A DNA stretch of 64,000 nucleotides from Prosthecodimorpha staleyi. Its GTDB lineage: Bacteria > Pseudomonadota > Alphaproteobacteria > Rhizobiales > Ancalomicrobiaceae. The notes beneath the pieces are model-generated. The model saw only the letters and a list, made by a program, of their open reading frames with translations, had not been told where the DNA came from and did no database searches. Positions 43,245 to 52,252 of this stretch are shown in pieces. The stretch's first letter is position 1. Each line of letters starts with the position of its first letter. The stretch spans positions 496,605-560,604 of the forward strand of contig NZ_JAHHZF010000002.1 in NCBI RefSeq assembly GCF_018729455.1, written 5' to 3'. Made by a program: the position numbers and the translations under genes.

Positions 43245-45364
43245 GACCGGTCTCCCCAATAGGCGGCGTTCGAGGTCCAGGTCGGGTCGGCGCCCGGAAT
43301 GCAGTATCGGCCGACGCGGTTGTTGTAGATGCCGCCGAGATAGAGATGGCCCTTGTGCTCGCGGATCGAGGTGATCATCGGATGCGCCTCGCCGCCGAGA
43401 TCCCAGAGCACGTCGAGGATCGTCCCGGCGGCGTCGAACTTGATCACGCAGCCGGTATTCATGTTCGGATAGAGCCAGTCGTCGCGGCCGACCTTCTGCA
43501 CCATGCGGCGCCGGAAGCTCGGCATGCGCAGGGCGAGATCGAACACCGGCGAGCGCATGCCGCAGAGCGCGCACCAGAAAGTTCCGTCCGAGGCGCGGTT
43601 GATGTTGTCCGGATAGCCCGGCAGGTTGTCGATGACCACCTCGCGCCGGCCCTTGTCGGGCCCGTCGAAATGCCAGCGCGTGATGCGGCAGCCCCAGGTC
43701 TCCGCGAACAGGAGCGACTGGCCGCCCGGCTCGACGCAGATGCCGTTCGGCAATTGCAGGTTCGGCAGCACCGTGCGCGACTGCCCGGTGCGCGGGTCGT
43801 AGCAGATGATGCGGCCGTTGCCGCGGCCCTCGAGCGCGTCGACCATCCAGTCATACATCTCGTAGCGGATCGTCGCCTCGCTGAAGAAGACCCGGCCGTC
43901 CGGGGCGATGTCGAGATCGTCGGCGAGGCGCAGGCGGCTGTCGTCGACGATCGACAGCAGGCTGCGGTTGGTCTCGTCGGACAGCTTGGTGACCTCTCCG
44001 GTCGGCGAGACCCGGTAGAGCCCCATGCCGCCGACGCAGGTCAGCAGGTTGCCGTCCGGATCGAAGGCCAGTCCCAGCGGATGGCCGCCGATATGGGCGA
44101 AGATCTCGGAGCGCTGATGGTCCGGCGCGAAGAAGCGGATGATGTCGCCGTGCCGGCTGCCGCAATAGAGATTGTCGTCGCGGTCGAAGATCACGTCCTC
44201 GGGGCCGTCGAGCTCGCCGAGGCCGATCGCCTCGACGCCGCGCAGACGGTCGTTGAGCGCATAGGGCGAGCCGGAGCCCTCGGCCGTCGCGGGCAGCGGC
44301 GGCAGGCGGAAATAGGTCGGCGAGACATAGGCGCGCGCCAGGATCTTGTGCCGGTTCTTGACCCAGCGCACGTCGATCGCGACGGCGGCGAGCAGGATCA
44401 GCCCGAGCACCAGTGAACTGGTGCCGCTGGTCAAGCCCATCCGGATCAGGCTGTTCTGGACCAGGAGCACGATGACCGCGCCGAGCATCGCCTTGATGAC
44501 CGAGCCGCGCCCGCCGCCAAGGCTGATGCCGCCGAGCACCGCGGCGGTCAGCATGGTGACTTCCAGGCCCTTGCCGACATCGGTGCCGGCGCTGGTCAGC
44601 CGGGCGGCGTAGAAGGTCGCAGCCAGCCCGGTCAGCAGGCCGGAGATCATATAGGTCAGGCAGACGGTACGCTTGACCCGGATGCCGGCATTGTAGGCGG
44701 AGCGCCGCGACCCGCCGACCGCCATCACGTGCCAGCCGAAGCGCATCCGCGTCAGCACGACATGGCCGACCAGCGCGATCACGGCCGCGACGACGAGGCT
44801 CGACGGCACGCCGAAGACCGTGCCGATGCCCATGAACTCCCAGGCCGAAGAGGCATTGAAGCCGCGGCTGATGGTCTGGCCGTAGTCGAGCAGGCCCTGG
44901 TCGACGATCGCGCGCACAATGATCAGCATGACCAGCGTGGTCAGGAAGGCGCGCATGCCGAGATAGCCGATCAGGAGGCCGTTGATCAGCCCGATGGCGC
45001 CGCCGATCAGCATGATCAGCGGAATGCCGAGGGCGAGGTTCATCTCCATCGAATTGATCAGCAGCAGCGCCGCCAGATTGCAGAAGGCGAAGGTCGAGCC
45101 GACCGTCAGGTCGATGCCGCCGGCCATCATCACGAAGGTGATGCCGACGATCACGATCAGACACTCGCCGTAGATCTGCGCGATGTCGCCGAGATTGGAC
45201 CCGCTCAGGAATCCGGGCAGCTTCAGGCTGAAGAAGGCGAGCACCGCCGCCAGGATCACGCCCGGGATGAGGGTGTCGATCCAGCTCTTGGATAGGATTT
45301 CGCCGACCACCTTGTCGGGGATCCAGCGGTACCGCCAGCGCGTCCAGGCTTCCGACGCCGCCAT
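43241..45364 (-). CDS. ABC importer permease fused to a lactonase-like beta-propeller
   Basis: A 707-residue fusion. Residues about 30-340 are an RbsC-class permease (GECLIVIVGITFVMMAGGIDL, NGLLIGYLGMRAFL, MLTAAVLGGISLGGGRG). Residues about 360-707 are an SMP-30/paraoxonase/strictosidine-synthase-type six-bladed propeller. The putative metal ligands are retained: D482-D483 (LADDLDI), N540 (LPNGI) and D586-N587 (YPDNI). Because RbsC-type permeases normally end in the cytoplasm, the propeller should face inside. I infer import coupled to lactone or ester hydrolysis. The ATG at 45364 begins MAASEAW. Similar fusions exist in Hyphomicrobiales, to my recollection. Confidence 0.82.
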   Translation of the reverse strand: MAASEAWTRWRYRWIPDKVVGEILSKSWIDTLIPGVILAAVLAFFSLKLPGFLSGSNLGDIAQIYGECLIVIVGITFVMMAGGIDLTVGSTFAFCNLAALLLINSMEMNLALGIPLIMLIGGAIGLINGLLIGYLGMRAFLTTLVMLIIVRAIVDQGLLDYGQTISRGFNASSAWEFMGIGTVFGVPSSLVVAAVIALVGHVVLTRMRFGWHVMAVGGSRRSAYNAGIRVKRTVCLTYMISGLLTGLAATFYAARLTSAGTDVGKGLEVTMLTAAVLGGISLGGGRGSVIKAMLGAVIVLLVQNSLIRMGLTSGTSSLVLGLILLAAVAIDVRWVKNRHKILARAYVSPTYFRLPPLPATAEGSGSPYALNDRLRGVEAIGLGELDGPEDVIFDRDDNLYCGSRHGDIIRFFAPDHQRSEIFAHIGGHPLGLAFDPDGNLLTCVGGMGLYRVSPTGEVTKLSDETNRSLLSIVDDSRLRLADDLDIAPDGRVFFSEATIRYEMYDWMVDALEGRGNGRIICYDPRTGQSRTVLPNLQLPNGICVEPGGQSLLFAETWGCRITRWHFDGPDKGRREVVIDNLPGYPDNINRASDGTFWCALCGMRSPVFDLALRMPSFRRRMVQKVGRDDWLYPNMNTGCVIKFDAAGTILDVLWDLGGEAHPMITSIREHKGHLYLGGIYNNRVGRYCIPGADPTWTSNAAYWGDRS

Positions 45365-45388
45365 CTCGTCACTCCTCACCAGGGAAGG

Positions 45389-45415
45389 CCCGGCCGGCAT
45401 GGGCTGCCGGCCGGG
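45389..45415 (-). terminator. Hairpin between binding-protein and permease-fusion genes
   Basis: A perfect 11-bp stem (CCCGGCCGGCA/TGCCGGCCGGG) with a 5-base loop sits in the 76-base gap after the binding-protein gene. No U-run follows. Such hairpins commonly protect or partly terminate the transcript so that the binding protein is made in excess over the membrane subunits. Confidence 0.6.
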
Positions 45416-45440
45416 AGATCGGACCGGAGGGACCGCGGTC

Positions 45441-46466
45441 TCAGCCGCCGTCGCGCTTCAGCTGGTCGAGCGTCCAGCAGGAGGAGGCCGACAGGGTGTC
45501 CTTGGTGATCAGCTTCAGGGGCGTGTAGAGCGCGAAGGAGGCGCTGCCCGGCTTCGGCTTGGTCTGCAGCAGAATCTTCACCGCCGCATTCAGATCGCGC
45601 CCCTGGCCGGGCACGTCGTAGCTGAAATAGGCGTCGAAATTGCCGTTGGCGATGTTGTCGCAAGCGGCAGCCTTGTTGCCTCCGCCCTGGCTGATGAAGA
45701 AGACCTGATCGAGCATGCCGGCCTCGCGCACTGCCGCCGCGACGCCGGTATCCTGGCCGTCCCAGATGCCGATGATGCCGCACAGGTCCGGGTTCTGCTT
45801 CAGGATGGTCGAAGTGACCGCCTGCGCCTTGGACGGATCGAAATCGGCCGACTGCTTGGCGACGATCTTGATGTCCGGATTCTCGGCGAAGACATCGTCC
45901 ATGCCCTGGTTGCCGATGATCACGGTCGGCGTCGCCGCCTGGCCGGTGATGATCGCCACCTTGCCGTTCTTGCCGGCGGCCTTGCCGCAGGTCTTGGCCA
46001 TCAGCTGGGCCTGGCGGACGCCCATGTCGTACCAGTCGGTGCCCACATAGGCGTCGCCGTTGACGACCGACTTGAGATTCACCTGGACGACGTAGATGCC
46101 TTCCTTCTGGGCCTTCGGCACCAGCCGGTTATAGGCCTGCTGGTCGAGCGGATGCAGGATCAGCACGTCCGGCTTGTCGGCGATGAAGCCGTTGACGGCC
46201 TGCACGGCCGCCTCGACGTTCCAGTTCGGATCGCGCACGTCGACCGTATAGCCAAGCGCCTTGGCCTGGTTCTGCAGGCCGGCATTCCAGCCCTCGGTCA
46301 GGTCGAAGCCCATCGAGAGCGGCACGAAGGCGACGCGCTTGCCCTTCATGGTCTCGTAGTATTTCTTCGACTGGCCGTCGTCATAGGGGCCGGCCGCGAC
46401 GGTCCCGGCAACGCTCGCCAGGACAGCGGCGGCAGCGGCCGCCCTCCAGAATGACTTTCCGATCAT
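45441..46466 (-). CDS. Ribose-class ABC importer, periplasmic binding protein
   Basis: A 341-residue periplasmic binding protein of the type-1 (LacI-like) fold. The signal peptide ends at GTVAAG (about residue 25). The fold is recognised by KRVAFVPLSMGFDLTEGWNAGL, KPDVLILHPLDQQAYNRLV, GKVAIITGQAATPTVI and NPDLCGIIGIWDGQDTGVAAAV. Extra cysteines (ACD, SSC) near the C-terminus may pair. TGGAGG precedes the ATG. The class binds sugars and polyols; the unusual cluster leaves the ligand open. Confidence 0.88.
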   Translation of the reverse strand: MIGKSFWRAAAAAAVLASVAGTVAAGPYDDGQSKKYYETMKGKRVAFVPLSMGFDLTEGWNAGLQNQAKALGYTVDVRDPNWNVEAAVQAVNGFIADKPDVLILHPLDQQAYNRLVPKAQKEGIYVVQVNLKSVVNGDAYVGTDWYDMGVRQAQLMAKTCGKAAGKNGKVAIITGQAATPTVIIGNQGMDDVFAENPDIKIVAKQSADFDPSKAQAVTSTILKQNPDLCGIIGIWDGQDTGVAAAVREAGMLDQVFFISQGGGNKAAACDNIANGNFDAYFSYDVPGQGRDLNAAVKILLQTKPKPGSASFALYTPLKLITKDTLSASSCWTLDQLKRDGG

Positions 46467-46582
46467 GGCATTCCTCCAGTTTATCGTTTTGGGGTCTGCA
46501 CGTCCGCTTCCGGCTCCGGGGGGTCGGAAGGTCGGGGGTTCGGAGTGACGGGACGGAGGGGCCTCCTCCGCCTCGATCCCCC

Positions 46583-47551
46583 CTAGATGTCGCCATGCTG
46601 GGCCGTCTGCTCGTCCCGAGGGTTGAGCAGGGTGTCGGCCACGATGGCCAGGAGCAGGATCACGCTCTTCAGGATGCTCTGCACGGTGTAGGTCAGGTTC
46701 ATGATCGTCATCCCGTTGAGCAGGATGCCGATCAGAAGCGTGCCGACGACCACGTTGCGGATGCCGCCCTTGCCGCCGGCCAGCCCGATGCCGCCGAGCA
46801 CGACGACCAGGATCACGTCGTAGACCATGGTCGACAGGGCGAGCCGGGTGTTGATGCCGGCGAGCGCCGTCGCCATGACGATCCCGGCGATCAGGGCGAT
46901 GATCGAGATGATCACATATTGCAGCAGGATCATCGGCCGGACCGGGATGCCGGTGACGCGGGCGGCCAGCGGGTTGTCGCCCATGCCGTAGATGAAGCGG
47001 CCGGGCTTCAGGGTGCGCAGGAACAGGAAGGCCGCCGCCGCCACCAGGGCGAAGACGATGACCGGCGCCGGGATGCCCAGCACCCGGCCGCTGCCGATCG
47101 CGTAGAACCAGGACTCGCCGCGGCCGGTATAGACCGCGTCGATTGGCGTCATGAAAGCCTTGCCGAAGCCGTAGACCACGATGCCCATGGCGAGCGTCGC
47201 GAAGATCGCCGGGATCTCCACATAGGCGATCAGAGTGCCGTTGATGATCCCGACCGCGATGACGAAGCCGAGCGCGCAGGCGAAGGCGAGTCCGATCGGC
47301 ATGCCGCCATTGACCAGCGTCAGGAGCCAGGCGGCCGAGACCGGCATGGTCGACAGGATCGAGAGATCGATGCCGCGGCCGATGATCGCGATCGCCATGG
47401 CGACGCCCAGGATGCCGAGGATCGACACGTTCTGGATCAGCGACAGGAGATTGCCGGCCGACAGGAAGCCGGGCAGGAGCACGGAGAACAGGACGAACAG
47501 CACCACGGCGATCGTCAGAACGATCCGTTCCTGGCTGAGCCCTCGCACCAT
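46583..47551 (-). CDS. Ribose-class ABC importer, second permease
   Basis: A 322-residue RbsC-class permease with about ten helices (AIAIIGRGIDLSILSTMPVSAA, GIINGTLIAYVEIPAIFATLAMG, ILVVVLGGIGLAGGKGGIRN). It would pair with the permease-propeller fusion as a heterodimer. The start ATG at 47551 (MVRGLSQ) removes a non-membrane extension. It is the first gene of the importer block, 116 bases before the binding-protein gene and 76 bases after the AttH-like gene. Confidence 0.9.
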   Translation of the reverse strand: MVRGLSQERIVLTIAVVLFVLFSVLLPGFLSAGNLLSLIQNVSILGILGVAMAIAIIGRGIDLSILSTMPVSAAWLLTLVNGGMPIGLAFACALGFVIAVGIINGTLIAYVEIPAIFATLAMGIVVYGFGKAFMTPIDAVYTGRGESWFYAIGSGRVLGIPAPVIVFALVAAAAFLFLRTLKPGRFIYGMGDNPLAARVTGIPVRPMILLQYVIISIIALIAGIVMATALAGINTRLALSTMVYDVILVVVLGGIGLAGGKGGIRNVVVGTLLIGILLNGMTIMNLTYTVQSILKSVILLLAIVADTLLNPRDEQTAQHGDI

Positions 47552-47627
47552 CGCCGACGTCTCCCCTGCCCGAAGTCCCCATCCCGTCCGGGCCGGCACC
47601 CAGGTGCCCGCCCGCCCCGGCGCCCCG

Positions 47628-48632
47628 TCAGAGCGGGTAGCCGGCGAGCTTCCCGTCCTCGATCCGCTCGATATATTCGGTCATCCCGACGCCCTCCTGG
47701 TCGCCCCAGCGGAACCGGGTGAAGCCCTCGGCGATACGCGAGACCAGCGTCTCGTCGCCGGCCTTGCGGCGGTTGCGCAGCGGCGCCAGCGTCATGATCT
47801 CGCCGTCGATGCGCACCTTGCGGTTGGCGGTCATGACGCCGAGGCGGACGAAGCGCGGGTCCTGCTTCTCGGTCCAGTCGGTCTGCACGTCGAGATCGAG
47901 GATGTCCTCGTAGACGCCGTCGACCAGCAGGACGCCCTCGCGCCGGACCTTGCCGGTCTTGTCGGTGATCTTGAGCAGCATCATCGCGTCGCCGTTCGGG
48001 AAATTGGCGATGAACAGCCGGTAGTAGTAGATCACCTGCCAGTAGCGCGGGCCCCAGGAATGGTCGCGCCAGCCGCGCCCGTCGAGCGTCCAGCGCTCGT
48101 CGCCGACCTCGATCGTGCCGCGGACCCGGCCATGCTGGTTGAAATGGCCGAACGAGAAGTCGCGGCCATACATGGTTTGGACGCCGTCATGGGCCGGCTC
48201 GCCGCCGTGGACCGGCGATTCCGCCTGGTGCTGCCAGGAGACGCGCCCCTTCAGGCGCGGCCCGTGGGCGAGCAGATGCTTGGGATCTCGCAGGGCGTCC
48301 GGGTCGTCGACGATGATCAGATCGCCGTCATAGTGCATCGAGACGCTCTTCAGCGGCTCGTCGACCGTGTAGCGGAGCCCGCCGGCGTCGAAGCGGTCGT
48401 TGCTGGTGATCTCCGGCCGCAGGAACTGGCAGGCGATCCGCCCGTCCGGCAGGTAGAGGCAGACCGAAAGCTCGGCATAGCCCTCGTTGACGCGGTTGCC
48501 GAGCCGCATCCAGCCGCCGAACCGCCGCTCGGGGTCGAAGCCGTTCGTGTAGACGCTCTCGTTGAAATTCGGCGAGCTGTCCGGCGCATGCATGTATTCA
48601 TGCTCGGGTCGCATCACATACCGATCAGACAC
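47628..48632 (-). CDS. AttH/CrtC-like two-lipocalin protein (DUF7064-type)
   Basis: A 334-residue protein resembling the AttH/CrtC (carotenoid hydratase) superfamily, probably of the DUF7064/7065 type. The hallmark is GRGWRDHSWGPRYWQ near residue 195. N-terminal strands include FNESVYTNGFDPERRFGGWMRLG and AELSVCLYLPDGRIA. Members bind hydrophobic ligands, and some are lyases or hydratases. I chose GTG 48632 because GGGGAGG lies six bases before it; the ATG at 48638 adjoins that site directly. It lies between the ACAD gene and the importer, so it is a candidate enzyme for an apolar substrate. Confidence 0.65.
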   Translation of the reverse strand: MSDRYVMRPEHEYMHAPDSSPNFNESVYTNGFDPERRFGGWMRLGNRVNEGYAELSVCLYLPDGRIACQFLRPEITSNDRFDAGGLRYTVDEPLKSVSMHYDGDLIIVDDPDALRDPKHLLAHGPRLKGRVSWQHQAESPVHGGEPAHDGVQTMYGRDFSFGHFNQHGRVRGTIEVGDERWTLDGRGWRDHSWGPRYWQVIYYYRLFIANFPNGDAMMLLKITDKTGKVRREGVLLVDGVYEDILDLDVQTDWTEKQDPRFVRLGVMTANRKVRIDGEIMTLAPLRNRRKAGDETLVSRIAEGFTRFRWGDQEGVGMTEYIERIEDGKLAGYPL

Positions 48633-48690
48633 CAGCATCCTCCCCAGTTCCGTTTCGTTTCGTCTCTTGGCTTGCGTTCTTCGTCCGCGT

Positions 48691-49893
48691 TCACGCCCAG
48701 CGGGCCAGTTCGGCGCGGGCCAGGGCCTCGCGATGGACCTCGTCGGGACCGTCGCCGATGCGCAGAAAGCGCGTCTCCGCGAAGGCCTCGGCCAGGAAGA
48801 AGTCCTGCGAGACGCCGGCGCCGCCATGGATCTGGATGGCCCGGTCGATGACCGCGCCGGTGATCGTCGGCACGACGATCTTGGCGACCGCGATGTCGTT
48901 GCGGGCGGCCTTGTTGCCGAGCCGGTCCATCGCCCAGGCCGCCTTGAGCGTGACTAGGCGGGCCTGCTCGATGTCGCAGCGCGACTGGCCGATGACCTGG
49001 CGGACCGCCCCCATGTCGGCCAGCACCGAGCCGAAGGCGACGCGCGACTTGGCGCGCAGGCAGATGCTTTCCAGCGCCCGTTCGGCCAGCCCGATGAAGC
49101 GCATGCAATGGTGGATGCGGCCGGGGCCGAGCCGGCCCTGCGCGATCTCGAAGCCGCGCCCCTCGCCGAGCAGCATGTTGGCGGCCGGCACCCGCACCCG
49201 GTCGAAGACGACCTCGGCATGGCCGAGCGGCGCATGCTCGAAGCCGTAGACCCGGAGCGGACGCACCACCCGCACGCCCGGCGCGTCCATCGGCACCAGG
49301 ATCATCGACTGCTGCTTGTGCTTCGCCGCCGTCGGGTCGCTCTTGCCCATCACCACGGCGACCTTGCAGCGCGCCGAGGGAGCCCCGGTGACCCACCACT
49401 TGCGCCCCTCGACGATGTAGTCGTCACCGTCGCGGGTGATCGCGGTCTCGATGTTGGTCGCATCCGAGGAGGCGACCGCCGGCTCGGTCATGGCGAAGCA
49501 GGAGCGGATCTCGCCGGAGAGCAGCGGCGCCAGCCATTGAGCCTTCTGCTCGGGCGTCCCGTAGGCGGCGAGGATCTCCATGTTGCCGACATCGGGCGCG
49601 TTGCAATTGAAGATCTCGGGCGCAGCGAGCGATCGGCCGAGGATTTCGCAGAGCTGCGAATATTCGAAGTTGCTCAGCCCCTGCCCTTCGGGACCGTGAT
49701 TGTAGAACAGGTTCCAGAGGCCGGCCGCCCGCGCCTTGGCCATCAGCGCCATGGCGAGCGGACGCGGCGCCCAGCGCTCCGCCTCCGCCGGCGGCTCCAG
49801 GAGCGCCCGCTCGTTCGGATAGATGTGCTCGGCCATGAAGGCGGTCAGCCGGTCGCGCAGATCGCGCGCATGCGAGGAGAGTTCGGCGAACAT
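48691..49893 (-). CDS. ACAD10/11-type acyl-CoA dehydrogenase
   Basis: A 400-residue flavoprotein of the acyl-CoA dehydrogenase fold, closest to the ACAD10/11 (and bacterial LvaC) branch. The flavin-binding signature [15 protein letters not shown] is at 135-149, then [12 protein letters not shown], and the C-terminal [19 protein letters not shown] with [19 protein letters not shown]. In that branch the enzyme removes phosphate from a phosphorylated hydroxyacyl-CoA to give an enoyl-CoA. The ATG at 49893 begins [13 protein letters not shown]. The kinase and ligase genes expected for such a route lie upstream. Confidence 0.88.
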   Translation of the reverse strand: MFAELSSHARDLRDRLTAFMAEHIYPNERALLEPPAEAERWAPRPLAMALMAKARAAGLWNLFYNHGPEGQGLSNFEYSQLCEILGRSLAAPEIFNCNAPDVGNMEILAAYGTPEQKAQWLAPLLSGEIRSCFAMTEPAVASSDATNIETAITRDGDDYIVEGRKWWVTGAPSARCKVAVVMGKSDPTAAKHKQQSMILVPMDAPGVRVVRPLRVYGFEHAPLGHAEVVFDRVRVPAANMLLGEGRGFEIAQGRLGPGRIHHCMRFIGLAERALESICLRAKSRVAFGSVLADMGAVRQVIGQSRCDIEQARLVTLKAAWAMDRLGNKAARNDIAVAKIVVPTITGAVIDRAIQIHGGAGVSQDFFLAEAFAETRFLRIGDGPDEVHREALARAELARWA

Positions 49894-50020
49894 TCCCAGT
49901 CTCCTGGGGCGCGTCCCGGCGGGATCGAAGCGATCCGGCCCGGACGGGCCCGCGTGAACCATTGGATCTCAATGACTTGACCATCCGCGGGGCGATGTGG
50001 CCCGCCCCGCCGGGGCTCTC

Positions 50021-50056
50021 GAGCCGCATCCGATCCGAAGGGATCGGATGCGGCTC
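50021..50056 (-). terminator. Strong hairpin after the acyl-CoA ligase gene
   Basis: A perfect 16-bp stem (GAGCCGCATCCGATCC and its complement) with a 4-base loop lies 65 bases after the ligase stop in the 227-base gap before the ACAD gene. No U-run follows, so it may terminate partially or protect the upstream mRNA. Confidence 0.7.
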
Positions 50057-50120
50057 CTGCATGCCTTTGTTGGCGCAAGCCTTCTCCGATCCGAGCGGGC
50101 CGCCCGGATCGGACCTTGCT

Positions 50121-51740
50121 CTAGGCGTTCTGCTGCCCGATCTTCTCGCGCTTGACCTGGATGCCCGCGGCCTCGCGGTCCCAGGCGTCGGCGGCGAGGC
50201 CTTCGTCGCGCAGCTTGAACTTCTCGATCTTGGAGGTCGGCGTGCGCGGCAGGGCGTCGACGACGCGCACGTAGCGGGGGATCATGAAATGCGGCATGCG
50301 CGGCCGCAGGAACTCGATCAGGTCGACCGGATCGAGGCTCATGCCCTCGCGCAGCGCGACGACGGCCAGCACCTCGTCCTCGGCGATTTCGTTCTTGACC
50401 GCGACGGCCGCCGCCTCGCGAACCGACGGATGGGCGAGCAGTTCGGACTCGACCTCGAAGGACGAGATGTTCTCGCCGCGCCGCCGGATCGCATCCTTGA
50501 GCCGGTCGACGAAGAAGAAGTTGCCCTCGGCATCCTTGCGGAAGCCGTCGCCGGTATGGAACCAGCCATTGCGCCAGGCCCTGACGGTCGCCTCCGGATT
50601 GCCCGAATAGCCGTGGTTCAAGGCCCAGGGACATTCGGTGCGCAGGATCAGTTCGCCGACCGTCCCGACCGGTACCTCGCAGTCGTTCTCGTCGACGATA
50701 CGCACCTCGACCCCGTCCCTGACCCGACCGGCACTGCCGAGCGCGGTCGGATTCGGCGCCGAGACGATCGGCATGCAGATCTCGGTCATATTGAAATGGG
50801 TGTGGATTTCCGTGCCGAAGCGCTCGTGGAACTGCGGCGCGGTCTCGTTGAGTGGCACATAGGTGCAGGTGCGCAGCGTGTGGTTCCTGTCGTCCGGGCT
50901 CGGCGGGCGCTTGAGGAGGAAGCCGCCCATCACGCCGAGCAGCACGACGGTGGTGATCCCGGTCTTACGCACGGTCGGCCAGAAGGCTTCGGTGTTGAAG
51001 GCTTCGACCACCACGATCGAGCCGCCATGGATCAGCATGGCGGTGACCGGCATCACGCCGCCGGAATGGAACATCGGCAGGTTGACCATGTAGCGGTCGT
51101 CGGCGCTCAGGAACGGGGCCGATTTCGACATGCTGTAGAGATGCATGTAGGACGACATCACCCCCTTGGACGGGCCGGTCGTGCCCGAGGTGAAGATGAT
51201 CGACTGCATGTCCCAAGGCGCGATCGGGCGCTCCAGCTCCGGCGGCGTCTCATCCGTGGACTGGAACCGCTCCGCCCCGTGCACGGTCAGCCCCGGCACC
51301 GGCCGGGCCTCGCCGCCGATGACGACGATCTCCTGCAGGAGGCCCAGTTCGACCTCGCCGAGGCGCTGGTGCAGGTCGGCATGGATGATGCCGAGCCGCG
51401 CCTCGGACAGCCTTACGGCGTGGCGCAGGAGGTTGCCGCGATAGGCGAGATTGATCGGAACGAAGACCGCACCGAGGAAATTCAGCCCGAACCAGGCCTT
51501 CAGGCAGTCGGCGCTGTTCGGCAGCCAGCACAGCACCCGCTCGCCCTGGCGGACGCCGAGCGCGCGGAGCGCGTTGGCGGTCAGGATCGCCTGGCGCAGC
51601 GTCTCCGCATAGGTCCAGCTCGTCCCGTCCATGAAGATGGCGAAGACCTTGTCCGGCTGTTCGGCCGCCCAGCGCTCCAATTGATGCCGCTGGACGCAGG
51701 CTTCGCGCGGGGGCATGCGCGGATCGAGATGATACACCAT
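50121..51740 (-). CDS. Acyl-CoA ligase (AMP-forming)
   Basis: A 539-residue AMP-forming ligase, activating a carboxylic acid with ATP and CoA. The phosphate-binding P-loop FTSGTTGPSKG is at 183-193. Other ANL motifs are YSGNPEAT, HTGDGFRKDAEGNFFFVDRLKD and RRGENISSFEVE, with the catalytic Lys in PTSKIEKFKLR. It has no membrane segment. GGGAGGG precedes the ATG. It corresponds to LvaE in the levulinate pathway, giving the CoA ester that the APH-type kinase would phosphorylate. The substrate pocket cannot be read by eye. Confidence 0.92.
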   Translation of the reverse strand: MVYHLDPRMPPREACVQRHQLERWAAEQPDKVFAIFMDGTSWTYAETLRQAILTANALRALGVRQGERVLCWLPNSADCLKAWFGLNFLGAVFVPINLAYRGNLLRHAVRLSEARLGIIHADLHQRLGEVELGLLQEIVVIGGEARPVPGLTVHGAERFQSTDETPPELERPIAPWDMQSIIFTSGTTGPSKGVMSSYMHLYSMSKSAPFLSADDRYMVNLPMFHSGGVMPVTAMLIHGGSIVVVEAFNTEAFWPTVRKTGITTVVLLGVMGGFLLKRPPSPDDRNHTLRTCTYVPLNETAPQFHERFGTEIHTHFNMTEICMPIVSAPNPTALGSAGRVRDGVEVRIVDENDCEVPVGTVGELILRTECPWALNHGYSGNPEATVRAWRNGWFHTGDGFRKDAEGNFFFVDRLKDAIRRRGENISSFEVESELLAHPSVREAAAVAVKNEIAEDEVLAVVALREGMSLDPVDLIEFLRPRMPHFMIPRYVRVVDALPRTPTSKIEKFKLRDEGLAADAWDREAAGIQVKREKIGQQNA

Positions 51741-51775
51741 AGTCCACCCTCCCAGTGGAGCCGTCGTTCTTGCCT

Positions 51776-52252
51776 TCAGGCGTTCTTGGCGCCGTCCGCT
51801 CCGCCGGCGATCTCGGCGAAGAGCGGCTTGCGCGTGATCTTCATTTCGGCCGTCAGTTCGTCATGCAGATGCAGCTTGATCAGGGATGCGGCCTCAGCGC
51901 AGTGCGCCTCGTGCCGGCGCGGCCAGAGCAGCGCGATGGCATCGCTGATGGCCGCGTCGAGCCGGCGCGCCATGCCGCCCGGCTCCTCCGCCGGGGCCGG
52001 CTGCAGCAGTTCGGCGCAAGCCGGCGACAATTCGGGGACGAGATCGCAGATCCGGTCGAGCAAGGCGCGCTTGGCCTCGATGCGGCGCAGTTGCGGGGCA
52101 TGCGCCCATTCCACGCGCGGGGCGATGTTGTTGAGCAAGTCGATCACCCCGACCGCTTGGCCGCGCGCATAGGGATCGGTGACGTTCGGGATGACGTCGG
52201 CGCGCATCGTCGCGATGATGCCGTCGATCAGCCGGGTCAGCGGGATATTCAC
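51776..52252 (-). CDS. LvaB-like small partner protein (DUF6285-like)
   Basis: A 158-residue helical protein, translationally coupled to the kinase gene by a GTGA overlap (GTG at 52252). The N-terminal third (IIATMRADVIPNVTDPYARG, then VIDLLNNIAPRVEW) has the spacing seen in LvaB/DUF6285 proteins: a helix, V-x-P, an AR-x-Q element and a second helix ending R-x-E. LvaB is required with the LvaA kinase for 4-hydroxyacyl-CoA phosphorylation in Pseudomonas putida. The match is by pattern and gene position only. Confidence 0.55.
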   Translation of the reverse strand: MNIPLTRLIDGIIATMRADVIPNVTDPYARGQAVGVIDLLNNIAPRVEWAHAPQLRRIEAKRALLDRICDLVPELSPACAELLQPAPAEEPGGMARRLDAAISDAIALLWPRRHEAHCAEAASLIKLHLHDELTAEMKITRKPLFAEIAGGADGAKNA

